From JBATBW01 sp049662565 (GTDB lineage: Bacteria > Bacillota_I > Bacilli_A > Erysipelotrichales > Erysipelotrichaceae), in contig JBATBW010000141.1 in assembly GCA_049662565.1 (NCBI GenBank), forward strand, positions 1-6,324: a stretch of 6,324 nt of DNA, in the 5' to 3' direction. This document shows positions 1-4,920 of this stretch, piece by piece. The number at the start of each line of letters is the position of its first letter. The stretch's first letter is position 1. Position numbers and translations under genes: made by a program. The notes beneath the pieces are model-generated. The model had not been told where the DNA came from, searched no databases, and was given only the letters and a program-made list of their open reading frames with translations.

Positions 1-380
1 CCGTAAGTGTTCACAACAGAGGTGTAATCCCATACACTATCTCCGGCAACATAGCATGATATTCTCCCGTCAGTTGAATAAGTGAGATGTCCGATAAAAT
101 AAGATCTATAATTACTTACTCTAGTAGGATTAATATCCGGATGTTCGATTCCTTTAGAATATGCTTCCTCATAATCTCTAACTTCTACAATTATGTTCTT
201 ACCGAATTTTTTGAAAGCTTCTGATGCTTTTCGTTCGACATCAGAACGATCATTAGAATTAGCGTATACAATTATTGTGGTATAGTCTTCTGATATAATA
301 CTATTCTGATTTTCTGCATAAGTACTAATTGGCAGTAAAAAACACAAAATTAAACATAAATTTATTTTTAGTGCTTTCAT
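1..380 (-). CDS. Secreted protein of unknown function, 5' part only
   Basis: This frame runs from ATG at 380 through 126 complete codons to the window edge without a stop, so the C-terminus is missing. Residues 1-22 form a typical Sec signal peptide: a short basic start (MKALK), a hydrophobic core (about 6-17), and a likely signal peptidase I site after STYA at residue 22. The mature part begins ENQNSIISEDYTTIIVYA and is a mixed hydrophilic sequence with a lysine/glutamate-rich stretch (about 48-62) and an aromatic-rich part (about 91-126). I see no lipobox cysteine, membrane anchor or catalytic motif, and I do not recognise the family. The start at 380 is forced: a stop lies in frame at 416-414 and no other ATG, GTG or TTG lies between. 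The only good ribosome site (AAGGAG, 429-424) is more than 40 bases upstream of this ATG, which is odd. Confidence 0.8.
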   Translation of the reverse strand, partial: MKALKINLCLILCFLLPISTYAENQNSIISEDYTTIIVYANSNDRSDVERKASEAFKKFGKNIIVEVRDYEEAYSKGIEHPDINPTRVSNYRSYFIGHLTYSTDGRISCYVAGDSVWDYTSVVNTY

Positions 381-405
381 ATAGTATTTGTATGATATAT
401 ATCTA

Positions 406-429
406 TTAAGATGTTATCATACTCTCCTT
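406..429 (-). promoter_or_regulatory. Displaced ribosome site with five-codon leader frame
   Basis: AAGGAG (429-424) is followed closely by ATG (420) and a frame encoding Met-Ile-Thr-Ser and stop (420-406). The secreted-protein gene starts 26 bases beyond that stop and has no ribosome site of its own. Seen directly: the ribosome site and the tiny frame. Inferred: ribosomes may load at the leader and reinitiate downstream, or the site may be unused. The spacing of about three bases to this ATG is tight. Confidence 0.35.
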
Positions 430-483
430 TCTTCTGATATAAAATAAATAGGTAATATTAATATATTTGAATTATTTTTAATC

Positions 484-513
484 ATAATAGATCAGTAATT
501 GATACGAAAACAA
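484..513 (-). promoter_or_regulatory. Candidate sigma-A promoter of the secreted-protein gene
   Basis: On the minus strand TTGTTT (513-508) is followed after 18 bases by TATTAT (489-484). A transcript would start near 477 and carry a leader of about 100 bases before ATG 380. The -35 box lies between two copies of AATTGATAC. The match is moderate and the surrounding DNA is very AT-rich, so chance is a real possibility. Confidence 0.35.
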
Positions 514-541
514 ATTGATACTTTTTAAAAAATATATCAAT
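497..541. repeat. Two direct and one inverted copy of a 9-base motif, possible operator
   Basis: AATTGATAC occurs at 497-505 and again at 513-521, a 16-base period. The complementary TATCAAT at 535-541 pairs with ATTGATA at 514-520, giving a 7-base inverted repeat around a T/A-rich centre. The direct copies flank the -35 box of the candidate minus-strand promoter, where a repressor or activator would often bind. The repeats are seen directly; the operator role is inference. Confidence 0.4.
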
Positions 542-669
542 ATTTTAATACTGTGCATAATAGATAGACACTTCACTTAATTTTTTCATTAATTATAAAC
601 AAAAAGAATGTATTTATCAAAACAGTATAATGATATTATAGATAGATGCTACTTTATTGTATTAAAAAT

Positions 670-709
670 TTATTCATGTAATAAGTTAGGTGGTATCATA
701 TTTATCCTC
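670..709 (-). other. Ten-codon leader-like frame with ribosome site
   Basis: GAGGAT (709-704) precedes ATG at 699 by a suitable distance. The frame encodes MIPPNLLHE and stops at 672-670. It lies about 20 bases downstream of the start point expected from the minus-strand promoter at 751-724. Promoter, ribosome site and start are in the right order for a translated mini-gene, but nothing shows that it is expressed, and the peptide is not recognisable. Confidence 0.2.
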
Positions 710-723
710 GTTTTTCTATAATA

Positions 724-751
724 ATAATATCATATTATAATAGTTTGTCAA
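724..751 (-). promoter_or_regulatory. Candidate sigma-A promoter reading left
   Basis: TTGACA (751-746), a perfect -35 box, is followed after 16 bases by TATTAT (729-724), one mismatch from consensus. Predicted initiation is near 717, just ahead of the ten-codon frame at 699. If real, the transcript could also run on towards the secreted-protein gene with a leader of more than 300 bases. The TGA stop of the 32-residue frame overlaps the -35 box. Confidence 0.4.
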
Positions 752-846
752 TTTATAATCAATATTATTTTGTTGTCTTCTATTTCACTTATGATCATGT
801 TTGAATATCCAAATAATTTAGATATAAATTCATGTAATGATATCAT
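748..846 (-). pseudogene. 32-residue reading frame, possible gene fragment
   Basis: ATG at 846 opens MISLHEFISKLFGYSNMIIS and continues with a further 12 residues to TGA at 750-748. The composition is protein-like: an amphipathic start, then alternating hydrophobic residues. It recalls, very loosely, the N-terminus of some ISL3-type transposases before their zinc cysteines, but that is a vague resemblance and no cysteines or terminal repeats are present. No ribosome site is seen upstream. It could be a remnant of a longer gene, a small protein, or chance. Confidence 0.15.
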
Positions 847-939
847 ATTTTCTGATTAGAGTTTTATTTTTTTGTCTAGATAATGAATATAATATGGAGT
901 TTGTTTGATTATTGTTGGTAAATGGTATACTTGTTTTTC

Positions 940-968
940 TTGTTAAAGAGGTGGTTATATTATATAAT
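940..968 (+). promoter_or_regulatory. Sigma-A promoter of the four-helix membrane protein gene
   Basis: TTGTTA (940-945) is followed by exactly 17 bases and a perfect TATAAT (963-968). Transcription would begin near 975, giving a leader of about 107 bases before ATG 1083. No terminator is visible between this gene and nrdD, so the transcript may extend into nrdDG. Confidence 0.55.
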
Positions 969-1040
969 ATATATATATGTTTTTACTTATGATGGTGGTT
1001 TTATTTTAGCTGTTAGGTGTAAGTAAATTCTTTGTTTAGA

Positions 1041-1076
1041 AAGGAGAATATAATTAATCTTTGGATTGTTATATAA
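1041..1076 (+). promoter_or_regulatory. Ribosome-site-like AAGGAG far upstream of its gene
   Basis: AAGGAG at 1041-1046 is the only good ribosome site in this leader, yet ATG 1083 lies 36 bases further on. An in-frame TAA at 1074-1076 prevents any closer start for the main gene. The bases right after the site (AGAAAGGAGA-TAT-AT pattern) resemble those ahead of the leftward secreted-protein gene, which shows the same displacement. A short intervening frame from TTG 1061 to TAA 1096 overlaps the gene start. Confidence 0.3.
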
Positions 1077-1082
1077 ATATTG

Positions 1083-1496
1083 ATGAAATTTTATAATGAT
1101 ATTAATAGTACGCCACTGAAGTGGCATAAGTTTGTAATGTATTTTAGTATTCCTTTAAGTTTTATTGTTAGTTGTTATAACTTATATGTGTTGATCAATA
1201 TTTTTGATAAAAATAATTATTCTGTTTTAATGGGTGATGTATTTTATAGTTTAATTACAATTGTTTTGTGTTTAGTTGTCTTCTTTGGGTTTAGAAAGTT
1301 TAAGTATTATGGATATTGGGGAATATATGCATATATGTTATCTAATATAGCATATGGTAGTTATACTTTATTTTTCTTTATAAAAAATCCAATTGTTGAT
1401 ATTACACAGGTCATTATTCAATTAATTACTTCAATTATTTATGGTGTCGTGGTGGGATATTATTATTATAAAAGAAAGAATTTGTTTGTTAATTAA
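1083..1496 (+). CDS. Small four-helix membrane protein, function unknown
   Basis: The product has 137 residues from ATG 1083; a TTG directly before it at 1080 would add one. Four hydrophobic segments are clear at about residues 17-41, 49-70, 78-100 and 108-129. A short charged N-terminus (MKFYNDINSTPLKWHKF) and a basic tail (KRKN) suggest an integral cytoplasmic-membrane protein with both ends inside. There are no catalytic motifs, conserved charged residues inside the helices, or signal peptide. The NSTPLKWHKF start followed by four helices is reminiscent of uncharacterised small membrane proteins common in Bacillota, but I cannot name a family. It has its own promoter at 940-968 and lies 71 bases upstream of nrdD with no visible terminator between them, so co-transcription is possible. 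The good ribosome site sits unusually far upstream. Confidence 0.75.
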   Translation: MKFYNDINSTPLKWHKFVMYFSIPLSFIVSCYNLYVLINIFDKNNYSVLMGDVFYSLITIVLCLVVFFGFRKFKYYGYWGIYAYMLSNIAYGSYTLFFFIKNPIVDITQVIIQLITSIIYGVVVGYYYYKRKNLFVN

Positions 1497-1567
1497 TATT
1501 GAGCATATCATTTCTAAATGTGAGTGAAATATTATATTATTAATTTATAAGATGTGAGGGAAAAATC

Positions 1568-3709
1568 ATGAAAGTTAAGAAAAGAGATAATTCGTTGGTA
1601 TTATTTAATAGCGAAAAGATATTGAAAGCGATTAATAGTGCAAATGAGACATTAGTGGAAAAAGCAACTAAAGAAGAAGTAGATGTTATTTTTAGTGATG
1701 TCTTAAAGAAGATTAATCGTCATTATGCTAACAGTAATGAACCACTAAGTGTGGAAGATATTAATGATTATGTTGAAGAATCGATGATGAAATATGATTG
1801 CTACATGTTGGCAAAAGTATTTATTGAGTATCGTTATGAACATAAATTAATTCGTCAAGCTAATACTACTGATGAATCAATTTTAAGTTTGATTAGACAG
1901 TCTAATAAAGATGTAATGGAAGAAAATTCTAATAAAGATGCTTATAATATTCCGACGCAAAGAGATTTAATTGCGGGGATTGTATCTCGTGATATTACGG
2001 ATCGTATTTTGTTGCCTAAAAGGGTGTCTAAAGCGCATATCGAAGGATTAATTCATTTCCATGATAGTGACTATGCAATTTCGCCAATGACAAATTGTTG
2101 TTTGGTTAATGTTAAAGATATGTTAGATAATGGAACGATGATGAATGGTAAATTGGTTGAAAGTCCAAGATCTTTTCAAGTTGCTTGTACTGTTTTAACA
2201 CAAATTATTGCCGCTGTTGCAGGTAGTCAGTATGGAGGTCAATCAATTGATGTTTCACACTTAGGTAAGTATTTGCGAAAATCGAAGGTTAAGTTTGATA
2301 AAGAAATTCGCGAAATTTGTGGTGATGAAGTTAGTGAAGAGATTATTAATAAATTGATTAATCAAAGAGTTTTAAAAGAAGTTCAATCGGGCGTTCAAAC
2401 TATTCAATATCAAATTAATACTTTAATGTCGACTAATGGTCAATCACCTTTTGTTACTTTGTTTATGTATTTGAAGGCGGATGATGAATATGTGGAAGAA
2501 AACGAAATGATTATTAAGGAAATTTTAAATCAACGTATTCAAGGTATTAAAAATGAAAAGGGTGTTTATATTACTCCTGCTTTCCCTAAACTAATTTATG
2601 TTTTAACTGATACTAATAATTTATCAGGTGGAAAATATGATTATTTAACTAAATTAGCGATTAAGTGTAGTTCTAAACGGATGTATCCCGATTATATTAG
2701 TGAAAAGGTAATGAAAGATAATACTAATGGTTTTGTCTTTAGTCCAATGGGTTGTCGTAGTTTCTTATCGCCTTTTGAAGATGAAAATGGTAATTATCCA
2801 TTTGATGGTCGATTTAATCAGGGTGTAATTTCATTAAATCTACCAAATGTGGCTTTGACAGCGAAAAAAGAAAAACGTGATTTCTTTGAAGTGTTAGATG
2901 AAAGATTAGACATTTGTTATGAGGGATTGATGTATCGTCATAATTCTTTGCTTAATACTAAGGCGAAAGTAGCTCCTATTTTATGGGAATATGGCGCTAT
3001 TGCTCGTTTAGATGGTGAAGAAACAATTAATGAATTATTAAACAGTTGTTATTCTACTATTTCGCTTGGTTATATTGGTTTATATGAAGCGTCATTATTG
3101 ATGACTGGTGAACCGCAAACTGGGGAAAAAGGCTATGAATTTAGTTTGAAATTAATGCAATATTTACGTTCAACTACGGATAAATGGAAAAGGGAAACTG
3201 GTTTAGGTTTTGCTTTATATGGAACGCCTGCAGAAAGTTTGTGTTACCGTTTTGCTAGACTTGATAAAGAACATTTTGGCAGTGTTGAAAACATTACGGA
3301 TAAAGATTATTATACTAATTCTTATCATATTGATGTTCGTGAACATGTTGATGCTTTTACTAAATTAAAATTAGAATCTGCTTATCAAAAGATTTCTAGT
3401 GGTGGATGTATTAGTTATGTAGAATTACCTAATATGAATAATAATTTAGAAGCGATGGAAGCTTTAGTTAAGTTTATCTATGATAATGTTCAATATGCGG
3501 AGTTTAATTTAAAATCGGATTATTGCCAAGTTTGTGGATATGATCAAGAAATTTTAATTGATGATAATGGTGATTGGTATTGCCCTAATTGTCATAATAA
3601 AGATAAGAGTAAAATGAATGTTGTTCGTCGTACTTGTGGTTATTTGGGTGAAAACTTCTGGAATAGTGGAAAAACTAATGAAATTAAAAAGAGAGTGACA
3701 CACTTATAA
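1568..3709 (+). CDS. nrdD: Anaerobic (class III) ribonucleoside-triphosphate reductase, large subunit
   Basis: This 713-residue glycyl-radical enzyme reduces ribonucleoside triphosphates to deoxynucleotides in the cytoplasm without oxygen, with formate as reductant in characterised members. Residues 3 to about 95 form an ATP-cone regulatory domain (KKRDNSLVLFNSEKI start). The catalytic barrel carries the NCCLVN cysteine pair (177/178), QYGGQS (221-226), NTLMSTNGQSPF (284-295), SPMGCRSF with Cys396, and FNQGVISLNLPN (416-427). A C-terminal zinc site uses Cys653, 656, 672 and 675. The glycyl-radical loop RRTCGYLG follows, with Gly691 as the expected radical site. Length and motifs are complete for the family. 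Start ATG 1568 follows GAGGG (1557-1560 region) at normal spacing. The stop overlaps the nrdG start by one base, so the two are translationally coupled. No strong promoter or NrdR box is visible just upstream; a weak -10 (TATATT, 1533-1538) is the best candidate. Confidence 0.98.
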   Translation: MKVKKRDNSLVLFNSEKILKAINSANETLVEKATKEEVDVIFSDVLKKINRHYANSNEPLSVEDINDYVEESMMKYDCYMLAKVFIEYRYEHKLIRQANTTDESILSLIRQSNKDVMEENSNKDAYNIPTQRDLIAGIVSRDITDRILLPKRVSKAHIEGLIHFHDSDYAISPMTNCCLVNVKDMLDNGTMMNGKLVESPRSFQVACTVLTQIIAAVAGSQYGGQSIDVSHLGKYLRKSKVKFDKEIREICGDEVSEEIINKLINQRVLKEVQSGVQTIQYQINTLMSTNGQSPFVTLFMYLKADDEYVEENEMIIKEILNQRIQGIKNEKGVYITPAFPKLIYVLTDTNNLSGGKYDYLTKLAIKCSSKRMYPDYISEKVMKDNTNGFVFSPMGCRSFLSPFEDENGNYPFDGRFNQGVISLNLPNVALTAKKEKRDFFEVLDERLDICYEGLMYRHNSLLNTKAKVAPILWEYGAIARLDGEETINELLNSCYSTISLGYIGLYEASLLMTGEPQTGEKGYEFSLKLMQYLRSTTDKWKRETGLGFALYGTPAESLCYRFARLDKEHFGSVENITDKDYYTNSYHIDVREHVDAFTKLKLESAYQKISSGGCISYVELPNMNNNLEAMEALVKFIYDNVQYAEFNLKSDYCQVCGYDQEILIDDNGDWYCPNCHNKDKSKMNVVRRTCGYLGENFWNSGKTNEIKKRVTHL

Positions 3710-4224
3710 TGAATTATGCTTCTTTAAAAAAGAATGATATTGCTAATGGTTCAGGTGTAAGAGTATCTTTGTTTGTTAGTGGCTGTCGTCATCGTTGTAA
3801 GAATTGTTTTAATGCTTCTGCGTGGGATTTTAACTTTGGTGAGTTATTTACTAGTGAACAAGAAGATGAAATCATTATGGCCCTTAGTTATGATTATATT
3901 AGCGGTCTATCGTTGTTAGGTGGTGAACCATTAGAACCTGAAAATCAAGCGGTATTAAAGGATTTAGTAATTAGAGTGAAAAAGGAATTGCCTGATAAAA
4001 ATATATGGTGTTATACTGGATTCGCTTTTGAATATATTTTGGAAGAAATGCAGGATAATGAAGTGTTACGTGATTTAATTTCGCATATCGATGTCTTGGT
4101 AGATGGTAAGTTTGTTGAGGAATTAAAAGATATTAAGTTAAAATTTAGAGGTAGTAGTAATCAAAGGGTTATCGATATTCCCTTATCATTAGCTACTAAT
4201 CAAATAGTTCTTAAGGCTCTTTAA
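3709..4224 (+). CDS. nrdG: Anaerobic ribonucleotide reductase activating protein (radical SAM)
   Basis: NrdG uses a [4Fe-4S] cluster and S-adenosylmethionine to abstract hydrogen from the radical glycine of NrdD, turning the reductase on. The 171-residue length is normal. Cys26, Cys30 and Cys33 form the CxxxCxxC radical-SAM cluster motif within SGCRHRCKNCFN. GGEPL (71-75) is the S-adenosylmethionine-binding motif. WCYTGF (100-105), a DVLVDGKF segment (128-135) and the RGSSNQRVID segment (147-156) are typical of the NrdG subgroup. The ATG shares its first base with the TAA of nrdD (TAATG). No good ribosome site lies within the end of nrdD, so expression probably depends on coupling, which would tie activator supply to reductase supply. 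The stop codon lies in the loop of the following terminator. Confidence 0.97.
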   Translation: MNYASLKKNDIANGSGVRVSLFVSGCRHRCKNCFNASAWDFNFGELFTSEQEDEIIMALSYDYISGLSLLGGEPLEPENQAVLKDLVIRVKKELPDKNIWCYTGFAFEYILEEMQDNEVLRDLISHIDVLVDGKFVEELKDIKLKFRGSSNQRVIDIPLSLATNQIVLKAL

Positions 4225-4239
4225 TAAGAGTCTTTTTTT
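4213..4239 (+). terminator. Rho-independent terminator of nrdDG
   Basis: AAGGCTCTT (4213-4221) pairs with AAGAGTCTT (4226-4234), nine pairs including one G-U, around the loop TAAT. A T-run extends to 4239. The stem begins inside the last codons of nrdG and the stop codon spans the loop, so a ribosome finishing nrdG would cover the hairpin and could weaken termination. Confidence 0.85.
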
Positions 4240-4264
4240 ATATATAATAATGTTGAGGTGTCAT

Positions 4265-4738
4265 ATGTTACTAAAAAGAGAGAAAGAATTGATATTTTTA
4301 AATTGTAAAAAATTAGAGAGTTATCATCATTATTCAATTAGCTATTATGATCGTGATTATCGTTTATTATTAATGGTACAAAAAAAGGAGAATATGGAAT
4401 TGAAGGATATATCTATTTATGATTTTCAAGGCAATTTAATTGAAGGGGATGGATGCCTTGATTTTAAAATCCATCATAATATTTATGATGAAAACGAAAA
4501 TGTAAATTGGTTAATTAGTTGTGATGATAGTTATTGTAATTACTTTGCAATTCAAGGCAATTTAAAAAGCAACTATCGTTGTGAAGGATATGTAGATATA
4601 AGTAGCGATCATTTTGATTGTGGACAATTATTAGAAAATTATGGGTTAATAGTTGGCGGTACATCAATAGAAGATACATTATTAAGGATACAAGATGTTG
4701 TTTATTGTGCAAAAAGAGAATATTTGTTATTAAAATAA
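4265..4738 (+). CDS. Cysteine-rich cytoplasmic protein of unknown function
   Basis: I do not recognise this family. From ATG 4265 the product has 157 residues. This start is preferred over the in-frame ATG at 4250 because GAGGTG (4255-4260) sits at ribosome-site distance ahead of 4265 and would be inside the longer form. There is no signal peptide or membrane segment, so it is probably cytoplasmic. Seven cysteines (14, 64, 86, 91, 106, 119, 148) are many for this size, but they are not spaced as CxxC or a known metal site. The sequence reads as alternating short strands, aromatic and acidic (for example IYDFQGNLIEGDG at 51-63), suggesting a beta-rich fold. A second ribosome-like AAGGAG (4385-4390) precedes in-frame Met44, so a shorter form is conceivable. 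The gene begins 26 bases after the nrdDG terminator without an obvious promoter, so it may depend on read-through. Confidence 0.75.
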   Translation: MLLKREKELIFLNCKKLESYHHYSISYYDRDYRLLLMVQKKENMELKDISIYDFQGNLIEGDGCLDFKIHHNIYDENENVNWLISCDDSYCNYFAIQGNLKSNYRCEGYVDISSDHFDCGQLLENYGLIVGGTSIEDTLLRIQDVVYCAKREYLLLK

Positions 4739-4764
4739 AATGACAATATTGATGTGCAAATTAC

Positions 4765-4793
4765 TTTAATATCGATATAAATAGTGGTAAAAT
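4765..4793 (+). promoter_or_regulatory. rbr: Extended -10 promoter of the rubrerythrin gene
   Basis: TTTAAT (4765-4770) is followed after 17 bases by TAAAAT (4788-4793). The -10 box is preceded by TGG, making it an extended -10 element that can compensate for the weak -35. Predicted start is near 4800, just before the inverted repeat of the leader. An imperfect inverted repeat (ATATTGAT 4746-4753 with ATCGATAT 4771-4778) overlaps the promoter and might be a regulator site. Confidence 0.5.
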
Positions 4794-4802
4794 TAGAGTA
4801 AC

Positions 4803-4884
4803 AATTAATGAGATAGTGATAGAGGGGCGAATATTGTCGAAATACTCTTTTCTATGCAAGTAAGTAGTAAAATGCTCATTAATT
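4803..4884 (+). ncRNA. Foldable 5' leader of the rubrerythrin mRNA
   Basis: A perfect ten-base inverted repeat, AATTAATGAG (4803-4812) and CTCATTAATT (4875-4884), closes a domain of 82 bases. Inside, ATAGAGGGG (4819-4827) can pair with CTTTTCTAT (4847-4855), nine pairs with three G-U. Above it sits a small CGA/TCG hairpin (4828-4839). The segment 4856-4874 stays largely unpaired. The domain begins within a few bases of the predicted transcription start and ends 37 bases before the gene, as a riboswitch or other leader element would. I compared it from memory with common riboswitch classes and found no match. No T-run follows, so control of translation or stability would be likelier than attenuation. 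The pairing is seen; the function is inferred. Confidence 0.4.
4824..4863 (+). other. Tiny TTG-start frame in the rubrerythrin leader
   Basis: GAGGGG (about 4822-4827) is a good ribosome site, and TTG at 4834 lies seven bases after it. The frame reads (M)SKYSFLCK and stops at TAA 4861-4863. The ribosome site is the same strand that pairs in the inner leader helix, so folding and translation of this frame would exclude each other. TTG starts are used in such genomes, but nothing proves translation. Confidence 0.25.
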
Positions 4885-4920
4885 ATATATTAAATAGGTT
4901 AACCCTAAAAAGGAGAAAAA

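Larger units (their letters stand above)
672..850. repeat. Duplicated two-block motif
   Basis: ATTCATGTAAT is found at 672-682 and 828-838. In both places it is followed by TATCATATTT, at 694-703 and 841-850. The gap between blocks is 11 bases in the first copy and 2 in the second. On the minus strand each copy begins a small frame with ATG ATA and contains TTA CAT GAA (MIPPNLLHE and MISLHEF). This suggests an old local duplication that has diverged, although low-complexity DNA makes chance similarity possible. Confidence 0.3.
542..939. other. AT-rich intergenic stretch without a convincing gene
   Basis: This is the central part of a gap of about 700 bases between a leftward and a rightward gene. 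All frames are broken by frequent stops. What can be seen is a duplicated two-block motif (672-703 and 828-850), a good minus-strand promoter sequence (751-724), a ten-codon frame with a ribosome site (699-670) and a 32-residue frame without one (846-748). I see no terminator hairpin, tRNA, or insertion-sequence end. It may be a decayed gene or simply regulatory spacer. Confidence 0.5.

Noticed and set aside
685..715. T-box-like string AGGTGGTATCA followed by TCCTCGTTTTT on the plus strand
   Set aside because: The antiterminator consensus is only partly matched, there is no specifier stem or terminator around it, and no amino-acid gene follows; the same bases are better read as a minus-strand ribosome site and start.
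1497..1567. NrdR box expected upstream of nrdD
   Set aside because: I looked for paired ACA-TATAT-TGT-like boxes and found none in this spacer. Regulation may act at the promoter upstream of 1083 or by another route.
4250..4264. Upstream ATG giving a 162-residue version of the unknown protein
   Set aside because: The only good ribosome site lies inside this extension and fits the ATG at 4265 instead.
4515..4712. Minus-strand frame opposite the unknown cysteine-rich gene
   Set aside because: Low-complexity product rich in H, N and L, with no ribosome site, fully antisense to a better frame.
4746..4778. Terminator after the unknown cysteine-rich gene
   Set aside because: The imperfect hairpin ATATTGAT/ATCGATAT has a long loop and no T-run, so transcription may simply continue into rubrerythrin.
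4803..4884. Lysine, purine, manganese, preQ1 or cyclic-di-GMP riboswitch in the rubrerythrin leader
   Set aside because: Isolated strings such as AGAGGGGCGA are suggestive, but the remaining conserved cores of these classes are absent and the length does not fit.
4879..4904. PerR-like inverted repeat (TTAAT-TATAT-ATTAA) and the palindrome GGTTAACC before rubrerythrin
   Set aside because: Only about eight of fourteen positions fit the PerR consensus and the site lies well downstream of the promoter; both palindromes are short and AT-rich DNA makes them common.
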